DNA of 64,000 nucleotides, from NCBI GenBank assembly GCA_026826555.1, contig JAKSZT010053764.1, forward strand, positions 33,482,778-33,546,777, given 5' to 3'. Below are positions 1-13,740 of the stretch, one piece after another. Under the pieces are notes generated by a model. That model saw nothing but the letters and a program-made list of their open reading frames with translations, had not been told where the DNA came from and ran no database searches. Source of the DNA: Tolypeutes matacus (taxonomy: Eukaryota > Chordata > Mammalia > Cingulata > Chlamyphoridae). Every line of letters starts with the position of its first letter. Position 1 is the stretch's first letter. The position numbers and the translations under genes are program-made.

Positions 1-257
1 TATAAGATATAGTCTGTATGTGATTTTAGTATTTAGGTAGAGATACTGTAAAAAAAAGTATTAAAAGTCTGTGCTAACTACTAGTCCATTTTATTTGCTT
101 GATTGTCATTAACATTGAGGGGACATTTAAGTAGGGAAAACTGCTTGTCAATTTGTATGTTTTCCGTTGGATATTACAAAAGCACAGCTACACCTCTGTA
201 GTCAAGAGATGGTCCTGATTTTTGTTGTTGTTGTTAGACAACTAACCAAAAATTATT

Positions 258-438
258 ATTTTTTTAAAAGATTTTATTTATTTATTCATTTATCCCCCCC
301 TTGCTGCTTGCGCTCGCTGGGTCAGCTAACCACGCCGTGCGGGTGGGCTTGCCTTCACCAGGAGGCCCCAGGAACTGAACCCGGGGCCTCCCATATGGTA
401 AACGGGAGCCCTACTGATTGAGCCACAGCCTCTTCCCC
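258..438 (-). mobile_element. DAS-family SINE (xenarthran, tRNA-derived)
   Basis: On the minus strand it reads a tRNA-like head with A and B box, a GC-rich body and an A-rich tail. The 11-bp TSD CAAAAATTATT occurs at 247-257 and 439-449. It closely resembles the copies at 2994-3184 and 46461-46639. The GC-rich body and intact TSD point to a fairly young insertion. Confidence 0.85.
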
Positions 439-1803
439 CAAAAATTATTTTAATGGTTCCTGACTACAAAACCTGTTTGTGCTGATAAATGAACTTGAAA
501 ATTGAGCAGTGCAGTCCAAATAAAATATTTAAAGTTCCTCCGTGGATATTGATTTGGCAACTGGAAGGTAAATAGGCCTGCACTGTATTATTGGGGGTGT
601 AAAGATTAGATACAATCCCTTCTCTGAAATCATTTTCCTATTAAAGTATGGAACTGAGATATGCTGCCTTATGAAGAGAATAAAAGATATTAATGGATCG
701 CTTGTCTTCATTTCTGAGTTAAAGATGAGTCCTGAAATCTTTAAAAGTGTACATATAGAACTAATTAGTGATTGGAGGACTAGTGAGTGTCTTTCCAGGA
801 AGCTGCCAGGCTGATGTGCAAATATATGTAAACATGGAGCCTTTAGTAATCACTGACTAATGCCAGGGGCAATATTCTGTAGACTCCTGATCTTGATCTT
901 GACTGGTGCCTTTTAGTCATATTCAGGTAGTCTTTTGTGGGAGTCAGCAAAAAAACAAATGGGCCATAGAGGTGAAAATTTATCATCTGATTTTCCTGGT
1001 GTTTTCACCCCCTCGCTTTAATTTTCAGGTGGTTTCTTTGATTTAAAAAAAATTTTTTTCTGTTGCTGCTCATAGTAAATAGCCCCATGTCAATTCAGAT
1101 GGCATTTTCTTCTTTCAAGAGTCTAAATATTTAAAAAAGAACTTTTAAATCTTTTTTAAAATTACCAACTTTCTAGTTGTTAATTGAAGCCGGTCTCTGA
1201 AATAGGACAGGTTACAGGGATTTTTAGAAGGAAATAGAATTCTCAAAGTGTGTTTTTTATGGCCTAGACTATTATTTGTTTTTTGAAAGCAACCTCTTTA
1301 TGCCAAGAAATAAAAAGTCTTGGACACTAGTGGCAGAAAGTAAAAATTCCACAGTAATACACAGCACTGAGTAAGTCTTACTATGAGGAGGAGAGGAAAT
1401 GAGTTTAAACAAGTTTGAATCTCTGCTCTTTCCTTCATCTGTGTTTGACAAAGTGTGTTAAAAACAGTAATTTTGTAATCTGAATGTTTGAAGTCTGAAA
1501 AAGGAAAAAGAACATAAATAATCTCAAAGGAAAAGTTCTGGCTTTCAGATAGCTTTGTCCCTCCTGTATGTACCAGATTGGTGAACAGGAATCATTCTTG
1601 AAATTTTTTAAAAACTTTTTAATGCTTTTGTGTTTCTAAAGCAGTCATAAAAATAAAATCATAGTACTTTCATTAGTGCTATGAATATATGGAATCTATA
1701 AAAATGAAAGTAGTTAAGGGACAGAATTCTCATCATTTTCTTCTGCACAGTATTGCAGTGGGAGATGGGGTGGTAGGATTGGTTTCAAAAGATAGGCTAC
1801 TGA

Positions 1804-2015
1804 GGGATCGAGATGGCGCAGGTGGCAGAGCACCTCTCTCCTACATCGGAGGTCTCCAGGATCGAGTCCTGGTAAAGACTGGAGGAGAAGGATGAGAAGA
1901 GATGGCAGGAAACAGACACAGAGAATTGCCCAGCAAATGGACACAAAACAGCAAATGGGGAAGGGGGTGGTTTAAAATGGATAAAGTAAATAAATAAATC
2001 TTAAAAAAAAAAAAA
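1804..2015 (+). mobile_element. tRNA-derived SINE with 17-bp TSD
   Basis: The head reads GGCGCAGGTGGCAGAGCACC with a B-box-like GATCGAGTCCTGG. An unrelated body and an (AAAT)/A-rich tail ending near 2015 follow. The direct repeat AAAAGATAGGCTACTGA occurs perfectly at 1787-1803 and 2016-2032. The body differs from the short DAS copies, so this is another subfamily. Confidence 0.85.
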
Positions 2016-2993
2016 AAAAGATAGGCTACTGAAAACTGTACATGATACCTTCATTTTGGGCCTATTCCTAACATTGGAGGGGCCAGGAAAATAGTACAAA
2101 TGGAGGCCCTCAGACCATATATCTTAAGTATTTAAAAGTTATAAACCCAGTGAATAAATGCATCTACATGATGGTCTGAAAGGCCACATTTGAATCAAAA
2201 CTTCTCAGGCCTCTTGGAGTTTGGTGCTGGAATCACACGGGCCTCCTACATTTTCTTGTAGACATCCTACCTAGCTCCCGCTTCAAAGCTTCATCTTGCC
2301 ACCCGTGCTCCCATCCCAATTAGCTGTCCTTTGGCCAACCCTCAGGTCTAGGTGTGCTCAACCCAACAGCAGAATCTACCTTTGTGAAATGCCAGGAAGA
2401 TGACTGGATGAACCCTGGAAGTAGGCTTGGGGTCTTTAGGCAGGGAGTTTCAGGGTCCTGGGTACCTAGTTCATGGTCTACAGGGAGTATATAGAGGCTT
2501 TGGGTGGGCATGTCCCTTTGGTCCCATGAGGAAGGGCTCAGCTGGAAGAGGGGCCCGGGCAAGGTCCAGATCATGGCTCCCTCATAATTCTGAGAGGAAA
2601 GAAAGGGAAGTAGGAACTTGGACAGTCCTATCTCAAAATACTTCATTAAATAAATGTTAACAGTTTTATCAAAATTAGGCCAAGGAATAGACATTCTAAA
2701 ATACAATGTTTAGGAACAAGTACTTTTAAAACTGTGCTTAGTAGCTTATTTATACTAGTCTAACTCTACTTTTAAAATACTGTATTAAAAACCCAGATGT
2801 ATATTATACCTATTGGAAGTGCTTGTAAAAGGGAGAAGGGGCAACTTTTAAAGTTGAACAAAATAAAGATACTTGAGCTATATAGTCTTTGACTTAAACT
2901 CTGCCTATAGTAAAGCTTTGGGCTTAGTGAAAATGCCAGGCAACTTTAGACGTAAAAGAATTAATCGTGATCATGGTGTCTCCCCTGCCAGGT

Positions 2994-3184
2994 GGGAAGC
3001 AGCTGTGGCTCAATCAGTAGGGCTCCCGTTTACCATATGGGAGGCCCCGGGTTCGGTTCCTGGGGCCTCCTGGTGAAGGCAAGCCCGCCCGCACGGCGTG
3101 GTTAGCTGACCCAGCGAGCACAAGCAGCAAGGGGGGGATAAATGAATAAATAAATAAAAAATCTTTAAAAAAAAAAAAAAAAAA
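2994..3184 (+). mobile_element. DAS-family SINE, plus strand
   Basis: The tRNA-like head begins GGGAAGCAGCTGTGGCTCAA, with B box GGTTCGGTTCC. The GC-rich body (GCCCGCCCGCACGGCGTGG) and A-rich tail match the copies near 258 and 46461. Flanking AAAGAA..ATCGTGA sequence at about 2955-2970 and 3182-3192 looks like an imperfect TSD. Confidence 0.85.
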
Positions 3185-6007
3185 GAATCGTGAACATTCA
3201 GCTTTCTTAGACTAGAGATTATCACTAGGAACTAACTTGGGTCATGATTTTGTTTTCATCGGTCTTTGTTCCTTTTATGCGGGCCTGCAGTCAGACAGCT
3301 GGAAGTGCTGCAGAAATATTTGAAGAGCCCTGTTTAGTAGTTGATGTGGAAAGTCGTTGAATAATTCACATAACAAATGATTAGACAAGTGCTTGTCCAT
3401 CTGACTGAATTATTCTGCATGTTTGCCAAAGCAGGAAAGGAGGAGAACAGCATTTCTTCCTTCAGAAGGGTATACAGTAGCGGTATTGACCCATCTAGTT
3501 ATTGGGCTTCAGCCTTTTGTTGACATTGTTGTAAATGAAAGCAGCCGGGATGAGCTCTGAGCAGCTGGGCTGGATAATTGTGAAGGATTCATGCTTGTTG
3601 CTGTTACCCCCAGTGTTTGCAGTGGGTTGTTTGCTTTGACTTTTGTTGAACTGTTGACAAAAGCATTAGATACAAATGGGAACAAATAAAGTGGTGAGAT
3701 GCCAGGAGGGCTTGGCAGGAGTAGTGGTTTTCATTCTGACTTAAATGGGTGTTGTCAGAACTTATCTAAATGGGAAATGGAAGGTGGATTTAGTGTGTCT
3801 CTGTGTGTATCTGTTTTCTTTTCAGATACCCAAACTGGAAATTAGTTTGATGCTTATGTACCTTGGCTCACAGAGGTGAGAAAAATAAAGGTGCCACCAT
3901 GTTTTATAACCCTAAAAAAGCCACTTGGTACTTAGCATGCCTTTTGGGTATGTCGCTTGGCCAGGAATATTGCAGTGGAAATGACCAGTTTCTTGATTCC
4001 CATTCTGCAACTTAAAAAGCCATTTTTAAAAATGGTAATATTTTGGATTGGGAGAGATGACAGGCATGATGTTGAGGTAGGAGGATTAAAAGGAACAGTA
4101 TTTGCAAAAATAGTATAGCCAGCAAAATGGAAGTCATTTACTGGAACGCTTTTAATTTGGTTTAAACAAAATACTCTTTTGTATATTCAAATGGGGAGTA
4201 GCTCAGCTGTTGTGAAGCCAGAAAATTAATGGTATTTTTAGTGAAATAGCAAAAGCATGTCAACAGCATAGCTGAAGATGATAATGCTGGTATTTTATTC
4301 ATGAGGAATTATCAATGCAGGTTACTGGACAACATAGTGTGACTGAAAATGATTGAGTGTTAGAGAAGCCGCTGGCCTTCTGCTCAATGATTTCATTTTG
4401 CATTTAGTCTTCCTTGGGGTTCATTTGTGCAAGTATTTTTCCCTATCACAACCCAAAATATGAAGTCTTCTTGGTTGAGGATTATATGCATATTTCTTCC
4501 TTTAAAATGTCTCAGAGTGAAGTTTCCATCAAGTATCAACTCAAAAGCTGAGGAGTTTGTTTTCAGTATACACATGGTCAGTGGAGATGGTGGATAGGCT
4601 TCTGAGAAAGGTCTTTGAAGAATGGGAAATGTCTAACCAGCAAAGTTTATTGCAGTAGATGGAAACTGTTTCAGGATTTGCTTTCTTTGGCAAGTAAATA
4701 TTTGGAATAAGTAAGCTAGAAAAATGTAAAGTATAGACAAGGATAGACAGAAACTGTATTTGGGAAGTTTAAAATGCACTCTGGGACAGTGCATTTTAGG
4801 TAGTAGGATAATTGAAAAGATTACTGTAAATGGGTCAGAAAAATTAAGCTCTATTTTAGTCTCTGATTTTGGTTTGAAGCCTTCTGGGCACCATCAATAA
4901 AACCTTTTGTTGGTACTACTGCTCCCCACTTTCAGAGCAAGTGGGAAGTTGGTGCTCCTCTTACTTATTCTGTTCTCTTACCTCATCCAGTTGGGTTCTT
5001 CCCTCTCCCACTAGTGACAAAAAGAGAGTGGATTGTACCTTTATGTAATTGTTCTTTGGTTCCAGTATTTCATATGACTGAATGAAGTTATTATAGGAGG
5101 AGAGAATAGAAATTTACTGAGTTTATGTTAAAAGTGGGGATGGTAGATTATATTAATCTCTGCAGCATCTCTAGTCTTTGAGAAGAATAAGCAATTGGGA
5201 GGTGGGCAGAGACTATGGATAAACAGAAATGGAGGTGTGAGTTACACAACTGTGCTCTACAGTTTACTAAAAAGAAGTGCAAAGTAACTGCTTTCCAAGT
5301 TGGAACTAATAGGTGTTTTGCTTGTTTCAATACTAGATGATCAGGGGTGTGGGGACTTAGATCTGAAGTAGATAAGGGAAAAAAGCCCTGAAAGGACTGG
5401 TGCTGAGTAGGACTAAATGTGTCTGTTTGATCGAGCAGTTGCTATTTCTTCTGGATTTTAGTACGAGGAGGAGGGGAAACCATACGAGTTAGAAAACTTG
5501 AAAAGACAATAAAGCAAGAAGTTTTTCATTGTGAACGAGCCAGAAGAAGAAAAGAGAGACTCCACTGACTTGACTCAGTATGACTCCAAAATTTTGAGAG
5601 CCTGAGCCAAAGCACAAAGGCTCATAAGTGAAAGGCATTGAGTTCAAGAGAAATTTGCATAAGTTAAGACAGATAGATGGGTACACTGCACCCCTCAGGC
5701 AGTAGCCAGGGCTGGAAAGGGAAGCATATTTTGGAAGAGACCTGTTTTATAGACCGATCCACCTAGATCTTGTAAACAGACCTGCAGGGAGCACCAGCCC
5801 TCCTCCTCCTTTCCCACTACCTGGGCAGATATTCATGTTTGCTGTGCTCTTAAAGCTAAAATAACACCCTTGTAAAGGGTGACTCAAGGTGGTTTTTTGT
5901 ACACTTTGTTTGAACCACATTTCTTAATGTTGGGGAGCTGGCGTGTGTTGGGACCTGTCCACATCTCTGCATGTGACATGCTCTGAACTCTAGCCAACTC
6001 TCAGGCC

Positions 6008-6165
6008 AGAGGCAGTGTGGGGACTCTAGAAACTCAGACGCTGGAGTCACATGGCTAGGTTCAGTTCCTGGCCTCTGCCTTTTACTAGCTGGGTGATTTG
6101 GGGCAACTTACTTCTCTTATGCTCCATTAATTGTAATATGGGGATGGCAAAGGTAAATTTTTAAA
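6008..6165 (+). mobile_element. MIR SINE
   Basis: ACGCTGGAGTCACATGGCTA, GTTCAGTTCCTGGCCTCTGC, TAGCTGGGTGATTTGGGGCA and AATTGTAATATGGGGATGGC follow the MIR order. Confidence 0.75.
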
Positions 6166-8142
6166 GTATATTTAGAAAGAGTTTGGTGAAATTTTTTTTT
6201 TCCAGTGTACAGTATGGATAATTTTTAAATAACTTGGTTCCATTTATTCTTTTGGGGGTAGATACTTTAACTTACATTCTTAAGCAAAGAGCAGGCTGAC
6301 AGCAGAAAGAGGCAAACTAGAAACATGCCAGGCTGTGGGGGAAATTATTCTGGGATTAAATTTTTGCTGAAAAAATCTACAAAATGGATCTTATGTGTGC
6401 AGATGGTTGAGAATTAACTTTAGCTGATCTGAGCACATATTTAATTCCAAAGGGGATTTCGTATTTCGGGACAGTTCAACCTTGGCTGAGAACATGACTT
6501 CTATGTATTTTACAGAAAAACAACTTGCCATTCATAATAGATGAAATTGGAGCCCAAACAAGGTGAACCTTGTGGGTTCCTGTCAGTCTAAATCCTAGTT
6601 TAAAAAGACATTGACCTGCTTTGCTAACACTATGTACTTCTGCTGGTAGGAGAGCTAATAACTACCCTTACAAACACTGAATGAGTGGCCTGAGGACTGT
6701 AGTCTCACAGCTTACCTTGTGTTTTGCAGAGAACCTTTTTTATTTTCATGTCAGATTATCTGTAAAATGGACTTTTCCCTCCAGTGTTGTAAACTATAAC
6801 AATTCCAGTGTTCCTCTAATTGTGTGGGGAGAGGGAGTATACCCAATAGATACTTGTCGAGCAGGAGAGACTCTTGCTGCTTTTCATTATTTTACTACTC
6901 ATACATCTAATCCTTGTCAATAAGGTTGCCTGCTTGGGGAAAAAACATACATCCCTGCACCAAAAGCTGATTTATTTGCAGCTCCTTTTCTTCAGGCTGA
7001 AGAAAATCTCACAAGTCATTGGGGGTCATTGGTTTGGGCTTTGGCAAGGGTACATCTGGGGGGAAGCGGTTGCCTGCAGCACTCAGGTGGAGATGAAAGC
7101 AGAGGGCAGAACTGTGCCCCCACCCGCTACTTGAGAAGTGCTCTTGTAAAGGTGAATGTCGATAAGTGGAGGATTTTCATAGTGTGAGACCTGGGTACTG
7201 TCTTGTCAGCAGAGAAAGTAACCTCAGTTTCTCTATAAAAATGTCAGTTTGGAAGATTTCATGTGGCCTAACTTTTTATGCCATTGAAATAATACTTTGC
7301 CTTCTTCTGCTTAGTTTCTTGGGTCTGTGTGCTTTTAGGGATCAGTGCTGTTAAGCACTGTTATCCAGAGCTAACAAACTGAGAAGACCCTCCCCGAGGG
7401 GCAAGAGGGTGCCTAGAATATAAATTCAGATTGTTGAAAGAGTCACACCAACTAGGTTCTAGCAGATTCCATATTTTCCTAATAGAAATGACAAGGGGGC
7501 CAGAAATTAGGGAAGCTGCATACACACCAGGCTTTATGGATAAATGGAAAATGGAAGTATGATGATGCTTGCTTTCCTGGAGAGAGTGTGATTTTCCCAT
7601 AGGAGAATCTGGGACAACAGACTGATATGGTTTGTTTCCCACTGAGGGTGGGCAGTAAGGGGCACCTGAGTAGATAGAATGTCAGCTTCCCACAGGGATC
7701 AGGAACAAACTGGCAAAGGCTTAGCAGATGTCCTTCAAGCAAATTAATTTTCTAGAGAATTACTCATTCAGATGTTTAGAGGCCATCTCCCTGGATGATC
7801 CATTTTCGGTGAGACAAAGGACCAACCAAAGAACCATCAAGTCGTATGAGACAACCCCTTCTTACCAATCACTAACTCCCCAACCACCATCATACACACA
7901 ACCACCACACCCCCCTTGTTTAAAAAAGAAAATGGTATCTCCATGCACAGAAGGCCCAAGAAGCCTTGGTGGGGTTAGCTATACTACACTTGATAATTCT
8001 TGAGTCTTGTTATACTTTTCTTCACTTTCTCACCTACCTGAGATGCCACTTCTGAGTACTTAGCTCAGGTTTAGAATTTGATTAAGAGGGATTCACATTT
8101 CTCTAATTACCAAAACTAAACAACACTTGTATATCATTGTAG

Positions 8143-8174
8143 AGATTTATTTATTTATTTATTTATTTATTTTA
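8143..8174. repeat. (TTTA)n microsatellite
   Basis: About seven TTTA units. It may be the relic tail of a lost SINE. Confidence 0.9.
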
Positions 8175-8364
8175 AGTTAAGGGAAAGGAAATATATGTTT
8201 CTCCAGCTCCAGAAACCCTATACAGGAGAATTAGATTAAGTGAGAACTACCTTCAACCAAAATTATACTTCTCTTAAAGACAAAAGTGCAAGTGAGGGCA
8301 GGTGGGGTATAGACAATCTAAACCCAGGGACTTTATTAAAAATACCTTTAAAATGTAATTCCAG

Positions 8365-8451
8365 GGGAGCTGGTGTAGCTCAGTGGTTTGAGTGCCTGCT
8401 TCCCATCTATGAGGTGTCCTGGGTTCAATCCCCAGTACCTCCTAAAAGAAA
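8365..8451 (+). mobile_element. Short tRNA-like DAS SINE with perfect 15-bp TSD
   Basis: A single tRNA-like unit, GGGAGCTGGTGTAGCTCAGT through GGTTCAATCCCCAGTACCTC, is followed by a short A-rich tail. The TSD AAAATGTAATTCCAG is perfect at 8350-8364 and 8452-8466. Confidence 0.88.
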
Positions 8452-9693
8452 AAAATGTAATTCCAGTCAATTTGGATTGTCTTAGAACATTGCAAGATGT
8501 GTGAAAACATGCTTTAAATGCCAGTAACTAGTGAAAAGGGCATGGTTTCAAAAACCCTGCTATAAATTATGTACCTTTAGCTTTCAAGAATGTGGAGGAT
8601 ATATCACTGAAATATTCAGAATAAATACCAGAGAGAATTGTAGTCTTTTCATTCTACAGAATGAATTTTTTAAAGAGCTAGTTTTGTTTTGGCCTAAGAG
8701 CCTGAATTTTTTTATACTCATCACAACATTTGTTTGGGGGAGGGTACAAATCAAATTGGATTATGATAAGTACTATTATAACAAAAATATACCTATAGCC
8801 AGACAATTTCAATACTCGTACCAGTGGCCACTTACTTAAAACAATAATGTAAACCCAGGTCCATTAAGGCAGAATAACATGCATTAGTCATGGAAATTTT
8901 TCTCATGACTTAAGTACCTCTTGAAATCCATATAATTGGATTGGCAACTAGTGATTCCAGAAATGATTGTTTATCTTTGGAATATACTGTATGGTTTTAA
9001 AAGAATAGTTTTACCTTTCAAATTATGTTCTGTGTAGGTCTATATTAAAATATTTGTTTTTGTGGGAGGAAACCACCCCAAGTGAAATGCTGCTGACTCT
9101 TTACTTTGCATATTTTAGTGTCTCTTATTTTTTATACCTAGAAAGTTTTTCATGTACTTTCTTCCCCTAAAACATATTTAAAGTAGTAGCATAATTTACA
9201 TTTTACTCATTGTCAGCCATGAAAACCACAGGCCACAGCTTGCTCAGATGTAGTAAATATGAAACGAAACACAAGCTCAATATACAATTATAGTGAATGG
9301 TCATTGCTATATGTGAGTGGTTTTTGCTTCCAATCCTGGCTGTACATGCATTACTCAGTGGGCTGGCTGTGTGACAAGGTGGTTCAGGTTAGTGGTCCCT
9401 GCCTCTGCCTATCCCTGGGCCCATCACCTTGGAATCTGCTTCCTTTTCATCGCCCTGGCCATCTGTAGTTCCCTTCATGGCATATGCATTTGGGCCCTCT
9501 CCTAAAGGGAGCCCTTCTCAGATAGACCTGAAAGGTAGGCTATTGCTTTTCTCAGTGTTTATGAAAATCTCTAGAAGGCATCTTTGAGAGTGAAAAGTAT
9601 GGGCTTTGTCGCCATGGCCATGGTTTCTAGAGACACCTCTGCTACCTGCTAGCATTGTGACCTTGGACAACAATCATAAAAATAACTGGCACT

Positions 9694-9895
9694 GTTGGTG
9701 CATTTTTTTTCTGCCAGCCAGGTCCTTACATATATTATTATGTTTAGTCATCATAACAGACCTCCCAGGTGGCTTTCACTATTGTCTCCACACAATGATG
9801 TTAATTAACTTGCCCTCAGTCACCCAGAATGTAAGTGATGAGCTGATTAGAATGTTAGTCTTCAGAACGTATCCTCTTTATCCCTACACTAGGGT
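9694..9895 (-). mobile_element. MIR SINE, minus strand
   Basis: CATCATAACAGACCTCCCAG, TTAACTTGCCCTCAGTCACC and AGTGATGAGCTGATTAGAAT match the reverse-strand MIR core. Confidence 0.65.
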
Positions 9896-12171
9896 CAGTT
9901 TAAACCCATATCTGTATGTAGAAAGGGAATAACTGTACCTTACTTGGTATCAGATAAGTGGGAGGATTAGAAACATATATGAGGAGACCCAGCAAAGTAC
10001 CTGGCACTTAATAAATATTATATGAGCTGCTTCCCTTTCCTTTCCATCACATCAACAAAAATCCAAACTAAATAGATAACTGATTTTGTGTTTTTGCATG
10101 TAATATTGCTGTTGTGATGTATTCTTTTTGTGTGACTTACCTGTCATATGCCCTAAGGATGTAACCATATGGAGAATAGTGACAGAGAGGGAGGGGTATG
10201 TTTAGTACTTGATATTTTGTGAACCTTTAAAATGGTGGTTCAAGGCCGTTTTTACTTCACAACATTTTGGAATGTCATACTCAGTCTTGTGTGTGTTTTG
10301 TGTTGTTTCTCATGTCTAGCAGATGTGTCCTTTTCCTCTTACTGCTTAGAATCTGTTATCTGACAGTGTAACTTGTAGTCTCATCAGTTTGTAGGAAGTT
10401 AGTAGGAATATTCTTATAGTAATAGAATTCACCTAATTTGGGTTTTATATTATGTTGTTTTTATTTCATGGAGTAACAAGTGTAGGTTTTTTTTTTTGTT
10501 TGTTTTATATAACCACTAGCTACATTTAGTGATAAAACTTCATAACCTAAGTGTCTATAATAATTTTATAATTAGTTTAAATCTAAATATTTTTAATTCA
10601 TTTTAATTAATTTTAGTCTCTTCATGCTATCTGCTCTTCCTTAATTGATGAACAAACACTCATGCTTTTAATATTTTGGCTCTTGTTCCTATCCGCTAAT
10701 GTGGATTGAGTAGTGACCATGTGTGTTCCCGACTCTGGGGTAACAACTATAACTTGGAAGGCCCTTTGGACTGTTCTGCATTTTGCTTTCCAATCATTCC
10801 ATTCCCTCTCTTTGCTGCCCCAACCCCCAAAAAAGAACATCTTAGTACCTTTTGAACAGATCAGATAGGGTGGTTCATTGGAAGTCACGGAGGAATGCTT
10901 GATTGCAGTGTTGTAGCAATTTGTTGAGAGTAATTTAAGAAATTAAGTTGAGGTCTGCATATGATGGTGACTTACACTTTTAGAACACCAAATTGGGGCC
11001 CATGACTTGACAAAAAGGATTTTTATGCTGATTTGTCAATCTGTTTGAAAATGATTAGGACATAGAAGTTAAATCACATGTACTGTACATTTAACAAACC
11101 ACCTTTATTTATTTATTTTTTTTTTCCACCTTTATTTAAAATGGAAATAAAACGTGAAATCAGGCAGTCCTGTAAATCCAGAATGTATAGTTAATGGCTG
11201 TTTATTACTGAGACCTTAACCATTTTTAAGATCCCACATTCATTCCCTAAGCACTATCAGTGCAACTCTAATAGTCATGTTGCCCCTCTTTTAAACACAA
11301 TTCTTGGTTTACACTGTGGAGCTAAAGTGTGAGGTGTGAGAGATGTTGTCTTAGAATCTTGTACCAGCCACTTTGATTTGATTGGATCACAGGCATCAGG
11401 CAAGAAGCTTAAAGCAAGATTGTCCTGGTAGAGTGGCAATGAGGGAACACTATTTTATGCCCATTTTATACTACTGCCATGTTTGATGGTCTGTTAATTG
11501 CCTGATGTTTGTTTTAGATACTCTAATTAATGGGATTTTTCACTGCTTTTGCTCCCAAGGCCTTTCTAGCAAAGAGCACAATAGATAAAGTAAATAAATC
11601 ACTGCTTCTTACCATTGAAGCTATTTTGGTTCAGTAGTCTAGCTTGTTGGGTTGATTTTTTTTTTTTTTTTTTTTTTAATCAAAGAGATAAAGAGTTTCA
11701 TTGGTTGCACAAGCAATGGAGCACAGTGGCCTCATGCCCCAAAACTCCCAAGTTTATTATTTTTTAAAATAAAATATGTAGAGAAAGAAAAAAGCCTACA
11801 GAGATATGGTAGAAAGAGCACTGGGTTGGGCTTCAGGGGTTCTACCACCACTACCTGACCTTATGTGTACCCTCTATTCTCGTCAAGCCTCAGATTTCTC
11901 ATCTGTAAATGAGGAACTCACATTACACTGACTGCTCAGGTTCTTCTAAGCCTTGAGTTTATGGGTATGATAAATCCTATGAAGTATTTTGTATGTTGTA
12001 TATTTTATAGTATATACTTTATTCTGCAAATGTCTCCATGTATTAGTTGGAGCTAGGTGTCATTCTTCTGTACTGTACCAGTATATTGAATGAAAGGTTG
12101 GAGCTTCCTCATTCATGTAAATAAAAAATTTGTTTGATATTTTAATATGCATCATACATTTGAAAGTGCAT

Positions 12172-12195
12172 CCCCACCCCCACCCCCACCCCCAC
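12172..12195. repeat. (CCCCCA)n short tandem repeat
   Basis: Five C-runs of 4-5 bases separated by single A residues lie here. The minus strand is therefore G-rich with G-quadruplex potential. Confidence 0.9.
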
Positions 12196-12239
12196 CAAAT
12201 CCTCATGAGACTGATGGTTTTAGCCATGAATGAAACATG

Positions 12240-12440
12240 ATATAATGGAAGGAGAGTGGGTTTGGAATTAGATAGATCTGTATATAGATAGATAACTTAG
12301 CTAGTTATGCAATTTCTCCCAAATTCCCATTAATAATATCTATCTCATCATGTTATTACAAGATTAAATGGGACACTGTTTGTAAGGTACCTTGCAAAGT
12401 GCCTGGCATGTAGTCAATCCTTGGTAATTGTTAGCATCAT
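12240..12440 (+). mobile_element. MIR SINE
   Basis: GGAGAGTGGGTTTGGAATTA, AGCTAGTTATGCAATTTCTC, GATTAAATGGGACACTGTTT and AAAGTGCCTGGCATGTAGTC are MIR features in order. Confidence 0.7.
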
Positions 12441-13589
12441 ATATTTTAAAATGGTCTTCTGCCTAATTCAAACCATTATTTGTGTGCTAAACATTATAGT
12501 CCATGGCACATACTCAGTTTGTGACATCTTTATAGTTTTCTGTCCTTTTGAAAATGCATCTACAGTAGCACAGTAGCAGTGATATTAATAGCTAAAACAC
12601 TAGAGCATCTTGAGCATGTGTGGGGGACCAGGCATTGGGCCATGTGCTTTACATGCATTGCCTCATTTTAGGGCATCCTTTACTTTCTCTTCAAGATGTT
12701 ATTTTTAATTACCTATGAGTGCTGGGCTATGATAATAATAGGGACAAGATGGCATGGCATGGTAAAACCTTTTTTAAAAATTTTGTAATCATGGGTCTTG
12801 ATAACCTCTTGAAGGGTTTCTTCATTAAGCTTTTGTAAAACACTTCTGTATTTTGAATTTATATATAACTGGAGTAGATTTAACATTTTCACCGCTCTTC
12901 TGGAAAGAAACTTACAGTGAGCCTGTACTATTCCAGAAGTTTTAAGATGTGGCTTCCTCACAGCTGTTCTGCTTTTGAATTTAGTAGACTTGTCATTAAT
13001 TTCAATAAACATGGGCAAATTGTGGGTACTCTTGTACTCACAAAATCACAAATGGGCAGTGTAAGAGGACTCACTACATTTACCAAACTCAGAAACTTCA
13101 GAGGGAAGAATACTGACAGATTAGCCTTACCAGCTGTTCTTACATCATTTCTCTCTCCTTTTTCTTTTGGATGCTCAGCTTGTTTATGAAGATATGAGTA
13201 ACAAATCAGTAACTTATTAGCAAAGCAATTATTGAGTGATGCAATTGCTAAACGAATTCAGGAAACTATTTTATATTGCATACTGTCTCTGTGCCTGATG
13301 TGTAGAAATTAGTAGGAAATAAATCAACTATATTGTGAAATATATTAAATGAATTGGAAAAGAAATTGTGCATAACCTTATCAAGCATCATCTCTTAAGT
13401 CCATGGGTGAGTCCTTCATCAAAATATGTGAATGAATTTACCTCTTTGGTAACTAGAACCTTTGTTTCCTCATATTCTTGACTCTGTGATAAGCCTAATG
13501 TAGCAAGGCCAAAAATGGCTTTAATCTTTATACTTTGTATTGGGTAAAGGTCCTTATTTACCAGCAGAATTGTATTACAAGTTTGAGTT

Positions 13590-13740
13590 GGAAACCACAT
13601 GCAGACGTTGTTCAAATCCTGGCTTTGCCTTTAGCTAGCTACAGAACCATGGTCAAGTTTCTTTACCTGTTAGAGATCTCTAAGTTTGTTTCCACTTCTA
13701 AAAAGTAGGATTCAATCCAGGGAATAAGCTAGAATGAGCC
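13590..13740 (+). mobile_element. MIR SINE
   Basis: GTTCAAATCCTGGCTTTGCC, AGCTAGCTACAGAACCATGG and TCAAGTTTCTTTACCTGTTA are MIR-like. Confidence 0.6.

Noticed and set aside
2994..3066. tRNA gene candidate (A and B boxes)
   Set aside because: The tRNA-like sequence is the head of a DAS SINE with tail and body attached. The same holds for the similar heads near 8365, 18773, 36880 and 46639.
7361..7742. Overlapping minus-strand open frames of 87-93 residues
   Set aside because: Two frames overlap each other with no recognisable motif. Likely chance.
11650..11760. Poly(T) followed by a possible minus-strand retroelement end
   Set aside because: Beyond the T-run I could not match the following 90 bases to a known family or find a TSD, so it is not annotated.
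12170..12200. CRISPR-like or satellite array
   Set aside because: It is a short simple C-rich repeat in mammalian DNA, with no spacers or longer unit.
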